A stretch of DNA of 34,221 nt from Globicatella sulfidifaciens DSM 15739. GTDB taxonomy: Bacteria; Bacillota; Bacilli; Lactobacillales; Aerococcaceae. Positions 1 through 6,956 of the stretch are shown one piece after another; positions within the stretch are counted from its first letter, which is position 1, and the number at the start of each line of letters is the position of its first letter. The DNA is taken from assembly GCF_900167405.1 (NCBI RefSeq), contig NZ_FUWO01000019.1:1-34221 (forward strand). Direction: 5' to 3'. Under the pieces are notes generated by a model that saw nothing but the letters and a program-made list of their open reading frames with translations, was not told where the DNA came from and did not search any database. The position numbers and the translations under genes were made by a program.

Positions 1-1
1 T

Positions 2-343
2 ATCCAAAGACAAAGGGACCCTCAATATATCGGTTGTAGTGCCGAAGGTCACGTCAGCCATTGGTTAAGTGATCGTTTAAGTTCGCGACCGCTAGGATGG
101 AGTACAACAGGAGCAGAAAACATCGCTAAAGCACGTGCTTATGACTTAAATGGTGGCGATTTAAAAACTTGGGTAATCAATCAAACCAAAGCAAAAGAAA
201 GAGAAAGAAGAGTAGAGAAATTAGATGGCCGTGTGGGACGGAAATACGCCCGTCAGTATGATTGGAGCGGTAAAGTCGCTATCTTACACTATTCCAATAA
301 CACACGGACTCGCCAGGCTTTTGGGACAATCGCTGGTTATTGA
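2..343 (+). CDS. ISLre2-family (UPF0236) transposase, C-terminal part
   Basis: Partial gene of 113 codons, open at the window edge and ending with TGA at 341-343. The segment GCSAEGHVSHWLSDR followed by LSSRPLGWS and a GAENIAKARAY motif is typical of the conserved C-terminal region of UPF0236/ISLre2 transposases, proposed DDE enzymes that move their own element. The protein ends with GTIAGY. The N-terminus is not in the window, but the copy beginning at 34146 supplies a matching start. The reading frame is intact here. Confidence 0.85.
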   Translation: MQRQRDPQYIGCSAEGHVSHWLSDRLSSRPLGWSTTGAENIAKARAYDLNGGDLKTWVINQTKAKERERRVEKLDGRVGRKYARQYDWSGKVAILHYSNNTRTRQAFGTIAGY

Positions 344-400
344 AATCTAGTAGATTAAAGCCAGTATTCATAATGATAGCTAAAGGCGATGAAGTGAATG

Positions 401-516
401 CTTGATAGCGAGCAGCGGCGTGGTACTAGCGTCTAGCGAGACTGGATTGGCTAAAGAAGATGCCTCTCCCTAAAGACTTCCAGATTCTCCCATGCCGCTA
501 GAGGCTGGCTATCAAG
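401..516 (+). ncRNA. Structured RNA element in the 3' tail of the ISLre2 element
   Basis: The noncoding tail of the insertion sequence folds by eye into a nested rod. P1 pairs 401-409 with 508-516 (9 bp, perfect). P2 pairs 414-423 with 490-499 (10 bp, one G-U). P3 pairs 438-446 with 479-489 (GAG/CTC then CTGGA/TCCAG, with a 3-base bulge). The stretch is clearly richer in G and C than its AT-rich surroundings and has no open reading frame of note. A direct repeat CTAGCG occurs at 426-431 and 433-438. Whether it is a stable RNA, a terminator-like end structure or a guide-type RNA cannot be told from one copy. Confidence 0.5.
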
Positions 517-625
517 GATATCGGTTAAAATATGGAATCCATGAAACTGGGTTCAGAGAAACATGAAAAAGTATGGTAGAGGAAAACCAACAATAATTTG
601 ACACTATCTTTTAGAACTCTTAAGC

Positions 626-681
626 TTGACAGTTTTATACAAAGATGTTATGTTTAATTTTAAAAAAGCGCTTTTTTAAAA
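626..681 (+). promoter_or_regulatory. Promoter with overlapping palindromic operator
   Basis: A consensus -35 box TTGACA (626-631) is followed after 17 bases by TATGTT (649-654). Immediately downstream, at the expected transcription start, lies a perfect 24-bp palindrome (658-681) centred on GCGC with A/T-run arms. It could be a repressor operator or a weak hairpin; the A/T symmetry makes chance more likely than for a mixed palindrome. The promoter drives the frameshifted secreted protein gene at 700. It starts 20 bases after the ISLre2 end and lies wholly outside the element. Confidence 0.6.
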
Positions 682-699
682 AATGTGGAGATTAGATCA

Positions 700-1004
700 A
701 TGAAAAAGAAAATTTTAGTTGGCCTGTTTAGTGTGTTATTGACTAGTGTTTTTTACCTTTGAACACCGTTGTTGCAGAAGCCAAAATCCATAATTTTACA
801 ATTGCACAATCAGATACAATTTATGTCCAAAGATACCTAAATTTTTCCGATTATCCTAGTCCACCAAAAGCGTTGTGGGTTGAACAAGGTGAGTATAAAG
901 GGTATATTCATCAAATAGGAATTGGTCCTACTTATTATATTTATGCAGGACAAATTGCTAGAGGTCCATATGCCCCATTGAAAATAGTAAATTCAGTAGA
1001 ATAG
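700..1004 (+). pseudogene. Small secreted protein, frameshifted in its signal peptide
   Basis: Translation from ATG 700 (ribosome site GTGGAG at usual distance) gives MKKKILVGLFSVLLTSVFYL and stops at TGA 760-762: a lysine-rich start and hydrophobic core, but no mature part. The second frame continues from about 757 to 1004 and contains NTVVAEAKIHN, a good signal-peptidase site (VAEA), then about 75 residues rich in Tyr, Gly and Ile. Adding one T to the six-T run at 749-754 fuses both frames into one secreted protein of about 101 residues. The mature sequence is not a family I recognise. Position before a transporter operon suggests a secreted peptide whose partner is that transporter. Alternatives are a real pseudogene, phase variation, or a sequencing error in the homopolymer. 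Confidence 0.65.
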
Positions 1005-1020
1005 TAGTTATTTTGAGTTA

Positions 1021-1047
1021 AAAAGCGCACTTTTTATGTGCGCTTTT
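1021..1047 (+). terminator. Intrinsic terminator after the small secreted protein
   Basis: A perfect 10-bp stem, AAAAGCGCAC at 1021-1030 with GTGCGCTTTT at 1038-1047, closes a 7-base loop. The A-rich left flank makes it work in both directions. It separates the secreted protein gene from the transporter genes and would limit, but probably not abolish, read-through. Confidence 0.75.
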
Positions 1048-1102
1048 ATATTTAACGCTGATTCAATATTGAATAAGTGTTGTTTAGAAAGTGTGGTGAC
1101 TT

Positions 1103-3616
1103 ATGAATTATTTAATCTACCGTCGATTAATAATGTCAAAATCAATATGGTTTTTTATGATATTAATGATAATGATACCATTCAGTCTGCATATTTATAA
1201 CAATCGTAAAGAAGATACAACTTATCAAACGGTAGCTTCTTTTATTGAGTTAGAACAAGATACAATAAAAACTCATCGGCAGATTAATCAACTTGAAAAA
1301 GCAAATGATAAGGATTTTGATAAGGATGGAGTCTATGATGCTTTATTGGTAGAGGCTGGAAAAGTGTTAATGGATTGGAATAGTAAATTATTTAATAAAG
1401 ACTTTTATTATTACGAAGAAGAATTGGCACTCTATGATGTATATCAACAAATTGAAGATTTGCCTCGTTTTATTCCAATTATTCTTACTAGAGATGATGA
1501 ATTGACTATAAAAAGAGAACGAGCACTGATTATGCAACAACATCATTTTCCATATTTAGAGGAGAAATACCCAACTGCTTCGATTCATTATATTAATCAA
1601 TTATCAAAAATAATGTTTAGTTTTTATACTGTAGTTATTATTATACTTGTTTTTGGTTTTAATGTGTATAAAGTATTAAGCCCTCAGTACGACTTCTTAT
1701 TGTCAACACCGATAAAAAGAAAAAAATTGGTCACTATAGATTTTAAACTGTTAGTGTTCAGTTTGCTTGTTGTGTTTGCTATTTTTATTTTTAGTAGTGT
1801 AGTGATTTTATCAAAGCAAGGCTGGCATTATCTTCATTATCCTATTTTACTCAGTAGTCATTTAAAATTTGCGTTACTACCTGCTTGGGAACTAATTGTA
1901 ATAAGGGGTGTTGTTTGGTCGGGAGTAGTCGCAGGATATTCTATGTTGATTCAAGTTATCGCAAGATTTGTAAAATCACCTGAAGTCAATTTCTTGATTT
2001 TATTAATAGTAAGTTTTGGTTTACAAATGGTTGGAAATATGAAAAGTTGGAATCCATTATCCTATATATTTGATTTGGAACATCAATTATTAACAGTGAA
2101 TCGAACGTTTATTGTCATCTTTTCACTGGTAATATTAGGTATATGGATCGTGTATTATCATTCAGATTTTATGGGCAGTACTTATGAACAACTAAGAAGA
2201 GGTAAAGTTGAGGCTCATAATAACAATGAGAGTCAAGTGTATCAAATATTTTATAAATGTCTGGGATTTGAGTTTATAAAAAGAATTCGTTACCGTTATG
2301 TGAAACGTTTATTATTTGGTGTTTTTGCTTTGCTCCTTGCTAGTTATGCGTTTATTGCTTTTAAGACCTTATATGTTGAGGATGAGTTTAAACATCATTT
2401 AAAAAATCAGGTTGATTATTATTCTGGTAAAGTTGCTGAGATGCAGCCAAAAGTTGACTTAATTTTTTTAAGTACACAACAAAGTTTTATGCCAGAATTT
2501 GATAAAAGATTGGATACCAATCAAACGTTTAAAGAATGGTATCAACAAAAAGATCCAACAAGTTATGCGGCCATTCAAGGTTTAGTGGGACATTTTCAAG
2601 AGAATTTGGATTATTATCAGGCCACTTTAAATGATGTGATTGAAAAGGAATTTGGCCCTGAGGAGCTAATTCAATATCGAGAATACTATTTTTTACAAGA
2701 AGCAAACAATCGATTAATTACAAAAAGTATGCCTAGAAAATCAATCCTAGCCGCTGAAGCCCAAAATAAAATTATTAAAGAAAAACAACTAAAACCCTTG
2801 TTATTGGGAAATTTACTTCTAGATTCACACATTCACTCATTTGATAATTATGCAGAACACCGACAGTGGGATCACTCAACTTTATATTCGTTATTTATTA
2901 TGAGTGAAAATCATGTTCATGTTTTCATCGTGGTAATATTGTTTATTGCATTATTTAGTTCTTTTGCGGAAGAACAAAAGCCAAATAACACTCTTAATTT
3001 TCAATTTAGTCAACCTAGACGACGCATTTCAATATATTGGGATAAACATTTTTATAATTTTAAAGCACTTTTGGGGAGTTTTTTATTATATTTATTTGGA
3101 GTAATGTTTTTTTCTAGTTTAATCGGAGGCTGGGGGCAATCAGAGTATCCTATAGTTCATTATTTATCAAAAATGTTTGGAGAACAAAACCCATCTACTA
3201 CTTTGTATTCTAATCCAGAAAAATTGTTTTTTGAAATGAGAAGTCTTTCAAAACATTTAAGTCAGTTATTAATGATTTTATTAGTTAGTATATATTTTCT
3301 ATCAAATTTAGGATTGTCGCTTTCGGTTTGGATTAACAATCGATTTGTTTTAATGACGACACTTATCAGTGCTTTGATTGGTGGATATTATTTATCAGTT
3401 AAATTTATTCATCTTCCGATTATAAAGTATTTTCCATTTATATATTTGAATAGTCAAAGTTTAGTAGATGGTTGGTTTTCACATTTAGGTAATAATGACG
3501 ATTATCATTATATTTTTGGCAGCCTAGTATTAATCGTTTGGTCCTTAGTAATATTACTGATTGGTGTGATAAGTTTTAACATTCGATGGGGGAAGGATGA
3601 AACATTGTGGAAATAA
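1103..3616 (+). CDS. ABC-2-type permease, two fused halves (837 aa)
   Basis: Membrane component of an ABC transporter paired with the ATPase that overlaps its 3' end by 10 bases. Hydrophobic segments occur near residues 14-31, 171-188, 214-236, 266-288, 296-312 and 335-352, and again near 402-420, 606-622, 655-673, 720-738, 750-768 and 804-826. The protein is thus a tandem duplication of a six-helix ABC-2 unit, each with a large outside domain (about 32-170 and 421-605). The cytoplasmic motif STPIKRKKL (201-209) recurs as SQPRRRISI (636-644) at the equivalent place. Most ABC-2 permeases are half this size and pair as separate chains. Exact substrate unknown; context with a small secreted protein suggests peptide export, peptide removal or self-immunity. 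The ribosome site before ATG 1103 is weak (GTGGTGA). Confidence 0.8.
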   Translation: MNYLIYRRLIMSKSIWFFMILMIMIPFSLHIYNNRKEDTTYQTVASFIELEQDTIKTHRQINQLEKANDKDFDKDGVYDALLVEAGKVLMDWNSKLFNKDFYYYEEELALYDVYQQIEDLPRFIPIILTRDDELTIKRERALIMQQHHFPYLEEKYPTASIHYINQLSKIMFSFYTVVIIILVFGFNVYKVLSPQYDFLLSTPIKRKKLVTIDFKLLVFSLLVVFAIFIFSSVVILSKQGWHYLHYPILLSSHLKFALLPAWELIVIRGVVWSGVVAGYSMLIQVIARFVKSPEVNFLILLIVSFGLQMVGNMKSWNPLSYIFDLEHQLLTVNRTFIVIFSLVILGIWIVYYHSDFMGSTYEQLRRGKVEAHNNNESQVYQIFYKCLGFEFIKRIRYRYVKRLLFGVFALLLASYAFIAFKTLYVEDEFKHHLKNQVDYYSGKVAEMQPKVDLIFLSTQQSFMPEFDKRLDTNQTFKEWYQQKDPTSYAAIQGLVGHFQENLDYYQATLNDVIEKEFGPEELIQYREYYFLQEANNRLITKSMPRKSILAAEAQNKIIKEKQLKPLLLGNLLLDSHIHSFDNYAEHRQWDHSTLYSLFIMSENHVHVFIVVILFIALFSSFAEEQKPNNTLNFQFSQPRRRISIYWDKHFYNFKALLGSFLLYLFGVMFFSSLIGGWGQSEYPIVHYLSKMFGEQNPSTTLYSNPEKLFFEMRSLSKHLSQLLMILLVSIYFLSNLGLSLSVWINNRFVLMTTLISALIGGYYLSVKFIHLPIIKYFPFIYLNSQSLVDGWFSHLGNNDDYHYIFGSLVLIVWSLVILLIGVISFNIRWGKDETLWK

Positions 3617-4476
3617 AATTAAAAAATATCTATAAGAGTTATGGAACTAAACTAATTTTTGAAGATGTCTCACTTACCTTTCCTTCTGGTAGATGTATTG
3701 GTCTTATAGGTCCAAATGGAATAGGAAAAACCACGCTTATTAGGATGTTATTTAATTTAGATTCAGAGTACCAAGGGGATATCTATTTTGATGATTATTC
3801 AAATAAAAACGTCAAGTTATTTGAAAAAGCTTACTATATGCAGGATTATCAAACATTATATTTCCAGTTGACTGGGTATGATCATTTGAAATTTTTGTCG
3901 GAAATTCATCAAATCAATGAGTACCGAATCCATGAGATTGTAAATAGAGTTGGTATGAGTAGCTATATTTATAAAACCGTTGAAAGTTATTCATTAGGGA
4001 TGAAGCAACATTTGTTAATTGCGATGGCTTTGTTGACTGAGCCAGAATGTATTGTCATGGACGAACCATTTAATGGTTTAGATCCAACAAGTATGTTTAA
4101 TTTTAAAGAATTATTGATGGAATTAAAAGAAGAAGGCAAGACTTTAATTATTTCTTCTCATAATTTGTCTATTATTGAAACATTAGTTGATGAGGTCTAT
4201 TTAATTAAGAATCAGACTATTCAACCAGTAGCAATGAATCATAAAGCCAATTATAAAATTGAATTGATTTTTAATGATTTAGAGGACCAACAATACTTTA
4301 TAAAGGTCATCCAAGATAATGATTTGAGGGTTAAACAATCAGATGAAGGGATAATAATACTAGATAATTTTGTTGAGTATCTTAATTTGTTGGTGGAGCA
4401 CCAATTAACATTGAAGAACATACAGTATCATCATATTAGTGTGGAAGAGTTATATAAAGAGCATTATATTAATTAA
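3607..4476 (+). CDS. ABC transporter ATP-binding protein (289 aa)
   Basis: Nucleotide-binding subunit for the fused permease just upstream. It shows Walker A GPNGIGKTT (35-43), a signature loop YSLGMKQ (128-134), Walker B IVMDEPFNGLD (from 149) and the switch histidine in SSH (185). The signature is slightly off the usual LSGGQ, as is common in ABC-2 ATPases. The last 90 residues form a domain unlike the core. The start is GTG at 3607, inside the end of the permease gene, preceded by GGAAGG, so translation is coupled. No clear terminator follows; the intergenic repeat at 4521 may serve as one. Confidence 0.88.
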   Translation: MEIKLKNIYKSYGTKLIFEDVSLTFPSGRCIGLIGPNGIGKTTLIRMLFNLDSEYQGDIYFDDYSNKNVKLFEKAYYMQDYQTLYFQLTGYDHLKFLSEIHQINEYRIHEIVNRVGMSSYIYKTVESYSLGMKQHLLIAMALLTEPECIVMDEPFNGLDPTSMFNFKELLMELKEEGKTLIISSHNLSIIETLVDEVYLIKNQTIQPVAMNHKANYKIELIFNDLEDQQYFIKVIQDNDLRVKQSDEGIIILDNFVEYLNLLVEHQLTLKNIQYHHISVEELYKEHYIN

Positions 4477-4520
4477 CAAGTTTTATAATTTTTTCATTTA
4501 GTTCAAATAAGAGAAGTAAG

Positions 4521-4727
4521 AGGTTGGGCAAAAACTTTTTAAATTCTGTTCAGGTATATCTATTTAATTCAAAGCGCAGTGGTTGACTGGCCTCAAACTG
4601 CGTCTTTCGACTTGTTTGAGGCCTACTCAACTGTGCGGGGGTAGGCCGACGAAGCGAAAATCATTCGATTTTCTACTTCTTGCCCACTCCCTTGTTTTTT
4701 TATGGACTGGACTTTTTGCCCAGCCTC
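4521..4727 (+). repeat. Intergenic hairpin repeat, copy 1 (about 207 bp)
   Basis: MITE-like unit bounded by inverted ends: AGGTTGGGCAAAAA (4521-4534) and TTTTTGCCCAGCCT (4713-4726). Inside, a segment reading GCGCAGTGGTTGACTGGCCT pairs with the later TTTGAGGCCTACTCAACTGT, and GAAAATC-ATTC-GATTTTC forms a second stem. Closely related copies lie at 8039-8267 (inverted) and 20236-20469. It sits between convergent genes, where a long hairpin ending in U-rich sequence could end transcription both ways. Short open frames inside are translations of the repeat. Confidence 0.85.
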
Positions 4728-4740
4728 ACCAAAAATTCCG

Positions 4741-4770
4741 TGACCCACACCATTTGACAAAGATCTGTTT
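4741..4770 (+). repeat. Short 30-bp repeat (TGACCCACACCA ... AGATCTGTTT)
   Basis: The same 30-base arrangement, TGACCCACACCA then eight variable bases then AGATCTGTTT, recurs at 19436-19465. The segment CACACCATTTGAC here is also found inverted, one base different, at 19401-19413. It may be a solo terminal repeat left by an insertion sequence, possibly of the ISL3 type, but no transposase is near. Confidence 0.55.
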
Positions 4771-4832
4771 ATTGAGGGGAACGGAATCAATTTGAATAAA
4801 TATTTACTTTTTGTAGCTGACATTATATGCAG

Positions 4833-6437
4833 TTACTTAGAGAATAAAGTTTTGTTTTCAATACTTAAAATTTTATCATATCGCTCTTTCATTTCGTCAG
4901 AATAATGATGCTCAATATCAAGTACAGTACCTGGATAATTAATAATCAATTGATTTAAGCGATTCGCGTTGCCTTTATCAAGTCCTGAAAGAGCTTCATC
5001 AATAAGAAGAATAGGTTTTTGAAATATGATGGCCCGCGCTATCTCAATTCGCTTTAATTCTCCTCCTGATAATTGATTATTATCTTTGTTAAGCACTCGA
5101 TATAATTGTTCATCATTAGCAAATTTTCCTAACCCCACTTGTTTTAAACTATTTAAAATTAAACTTTTGTTTATTGAATGGCCAAAAGTTAAATTAAATA
5201 ATAATGTATCATTAAAGATGTAGGGTGTTTGTTCAACAATACCAAATAGTTCTTGAGGATTGGATTGTTTAAGTCGCTCATTTATAATAATATTTCCTGA
5301 TATTGGTGGAATATCTAACATAAGCGTACGGATAAAGCTGGACTTACCAGAACCAGAGGCTGCAGTAATTAATATTTTTTCATCTTTAAATATTTGTAAA
5401 TTGATGTTTTCGATTAATGAGGTATTGTTATACCCAACACTTAGTTCCTGAACAACGATATCAGTATCATCATTTAGAGAGGAAAACTCTAATTTATAAG
5501 GGTGTATTGGTTCATCATGGTTAAATATTTTTTCAAGAATAGGTTCAGTGGACTGCAACACATTATAAATAGACACAGCCGAGATAAGTGGCGATACTAC
5601 TCGATCACCCGCCATGTAAATGGTAATAAGTTGACCAGTTGTCAAGTTCCCATTCACCACTTCTTTGATTCCAATCATTAATGAACCAATAAGTCCACCA
5701 ATGTATAGGATACTAACAATAGTATTTGCGATTGTTTGAATCAATTCCATGTTAAAATAACTCTGTTCATTATTACTCAATTTTTCATTCAATTTATCCA
5801 TTAAGATGTTTTCTGCCTTAAAACGGAGCATTAATTTACGTCCCTTCAGAAAGTCTTCTAAAGAAGATAGATAAACCGTATTCGTTTTTTGCCAATCCTT
5901 AGTACCTTTTTTGACCCAATTAGATGTAAGTCGAGGAACAACAGCAGGCAAAATACCCAAAATGACAAAAACTAGTCCTACTTTGACATTAAGTGTCATT
6001 AAATAAAAAAAAGTAATCAACCCTTGAAAAATGCAAAGGAACATAACAAAAATATTTCGAATGAATTTTTCTTCAATTTTATTAAATTCACTAGTAATTA
6101 TTGAAAGATATTCACTTGATGATTTTTGTATATTTGTGGACAAAAGAGATGATAAGGCAATTTCAGATTTTACATCTAAATTAACCAATCGAATTAACTT
6201 TTGAGCAAGGTATTTGTGTATTGTCTGAAAGACAATGATTACAAATAAAGCTAATAACCAATAAATCAGAATTTTATAGGTTGATTGAAAGGCACCAACA
6301 GTCATTGCATCTGTAAATTTACCCAAAAAATGTGGCGAAACTAAACCGTCAAAAGCTAGAAAAAAAGTGCTTAGAATGGTAAAAACTAGCAATAATTTGT
6401 GTTTTCCAAATATTTTATCAATATATTTTGACATCAT
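4833..6437 (-). CDS. ABC exporter, fused membrane and ATPase domains (534 aa)
   Basis: Type I ABC exporter half-transporter. About six membrane helices lie in residues 15-290, and the nucleotide-binding domain runs from about 325. Walker A reads AASGSGKSS (359-367), with Ala in place of the first Gly; the signature is LSGGE (456-460), Walker B LLIDE (477-481) and the switch histidine is H510 or H511. At 534 residues it is shorter than most exporters of this class (about 580). No peptidase domain is present, so it does not cleave leader peptides. Start at ATG 6437 is fixed by AGGAGG seven bases upstream; a second ATG follows at once. Relatives near small-peptide genes export bacteriocins or peptides; the neighbouring secreted protein is a possible substrate (inference). 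The substituted Walker A Gly may lower but need not abolish activity. Confidence 0.85.
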   Translation of the reverse strand: MMSKYIDKIFGKHKLLLVFTILSTFFLAFDGLVSPHFLGKFTDAMTVGAFQSTYKILIYWLLALFVIIVFQTIHKYLAQKLIRLVNLDVKSEIALSSLLSTNIQKSSSEYLSIITSEFNKIEEKFIRNIFVMFLCIFQGLITFFYLMTLNVKVGLVFVILGILPAVVPRLTSNWVKKGTKDWQKTNTVYLSSLEDFLKGRKLMLRFKAENILMDKLNEKLSNNEQSYFNMELIQTIANTIVSILYIGGLIGSLMIGIKEVVNGNLTTGQLITIYMAGDRVVSPLISAVSIYNVLQSTEPILEKIFNHDEPIHPYKLEFSSLNDDTDIVVQELSVGYNNTSLIENINLQIFKDEKILITAASGSGKSSFIRTLMLDIPPISGNIIINERLKQSNPQELFGIVEQTPYIFNDTLLFNLTFGHSINKSLILNSLKQVGLGKFANDEQLYRVLNKDNNQLSGGELKRIEIARAIIFQKPILLIDEALSGLDKGNANRLNQLIINYPGTVLDIEHHYSDEMKERYDKILSIENKTLFSK

Positions 6438-6710
6438 GACATCTCCTCCTAAAAAACAAGGTAACTATATCCTATTTACATTATATTATAATTCCATAAG
6501 AATTCAATCGTGAAAATTAAAATTAAATGATAATTTTTTTGTTAAGGATTTAGAGTGCTATCTTTTTGGAGAGATGTTTATAGTATTAAGATGTATATTT
6601 CGTTAGAAATTGTTAGCTGTATCTTGGTGTAATTTAATTTTAGAATTTTCAGTTATAGTATTTATGAAGATTTAAGCTTGTTTGAGTATGTAAAAAGAAA
6701 AATAAAGTAA
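6438..6710. other. AT-rich intergenic stretch, no gene seen
   Basis: This stretch holds the promoter region of the divergent exporter gene and no open frame I can support. A lone TTTAAG occurs at 6671-6676, upstream of the paired TTTAAG boxes at 6715-6731. Confidence 0.5.
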
Positions 6711-6714
6711 AAAT

Positions 6715-6746
6715 TTTAAGTATATTTTAAGTTCAGTTCTTATACT
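6715..6746 (+). promoter_or_regulatory. Probable CiaR-type box and small-RNA promoter
   Basis: TTTAAG (6715-6720) is repeated exactly after five bases as TTTAAG (6726-6731), followed nine bases later by a -10 box TATACT (6741-6746). There is no consensus -35 box; the direct repeat occupies that place. TTTAAG-N5-TTTAAG is the published binding site of the streptococcal response regulator CiaR, which activates small-RNA promoters of this layout. The predicted transcription start (about 6753) falls exactly where the small RNA's 5' stem begins. No ciaRH genes are in the window, so the regulator is inferred. Confidence 0.65.
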
Positions 6747-6753
6747 TTCATTA

Positions 6754-6868
6754 GATTATTGAGTAAGGCTTTTATTCTCTCCCAACTAGTAATCGCCACT
6801 CAATAATCAAAATGGATTAACTCCCAAATATAGATGCCCAGTAGACCCCATACTATTGGGCTTTTTTT
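6754..6868 (+). ncRNA. Small RNA (~115 nt), csRNA-like, with C-rich unpaired segments
   Basis: An 11-bp perfect stem (6754-6764 with 6798-6808) forms a 5' hairpin. A single-stranded linker (6809-6835) and an intrinsic terminator (6836-6868) follow. No open frame fits. CTCTCCCAAC lies in the first loop, AACTCCCAAA in the linker and ACCCC in the terminator loop. Such C-rich segments, able to pair with Shine-Dalgarno sequences, are typical of Gram-positive regulatory RNAs such as the cia-dependent csRNAs of streptococci and RsaE/RoxS. The layout (5' hairpin, open linker, terminator, CiaR-type promoter) is that of csRNAs. The downstream gene has its own promoter, so this is a separate transcript, not a leader. 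Confidence 0.65.
6836..6868 (+). terminator. Intrinsic terminator of the small RNA
   Basis: A 9-bp stem with one G-U pair (6836-6844 with 6853-6861) encloses the loop ACCCCATA and is followed by seven Ts (6862-6868). No protein gene on this strand lies upstream, which by itself calls for a noncoding transcript ending here. Confidence 0.85.
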
Positions 6869-6891
6869 GTTGTGTAAAGGAGCCTTTCAGT

Positions 6892-6920
6892 TTGTAATTA
6901 TGGTACAAATTCGGTAAAAT
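6892..6920 (+). promoter_or_regulatory. Promoter of the trigger-factor-like gene
   Basis: TTGTAA (6892-6897), 17 bases, TAAAAT (6915-6920). It lies after the small-RNA terminator and gives a leader of about 30 bases to the start at 6957. Confidence 0.5.
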
Positions 6921-6956
6921 TTTAAGGGTACATAAAGTAGCAATATGGAGGATATT

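Larger units (their letters stand above)
1..606 (+). mobile_element. Right end of an ISLre2-family insertion sequence
   Basis: This is the 3' part of an insertion sequence; its left part lies outside the window. It holds the transposase C-terminus (2-343), a 243-base noncoding tail, and a right terminal inverted repeat at 587-606. The reverse complement of 587-606 matches the left end of the second element at 34049-34068 in 18 of 20 positions, which fixes both element boundaries. The tail is long for an element of this kind and carries a strong secondary structure (separate entry). Confidence 0.85.

Noticed and set aside
700-4476. Lactococcin 972-type bacteriocin with its immunity transporter
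   Set aside because: The gene order is similar, but the small protein lacks a recognisable lactococcin 972 sequence and the permease is a double ABC-2 protein, not the usual seven-helix type.
4583-4823. Short open frames on both strands inside the intergenic repeat
   Set aside because: The same translations recur in the other repeat copies and have no ribosome sites; they are by-products of the repeat.
6754-6956. Riboswitch or T-box leader for the trigger-factor-like gene
   Set aside because: No T-box or known riboswitch motif was seen, and a good promoter lies after the terminator; an independent small RNA fits better.
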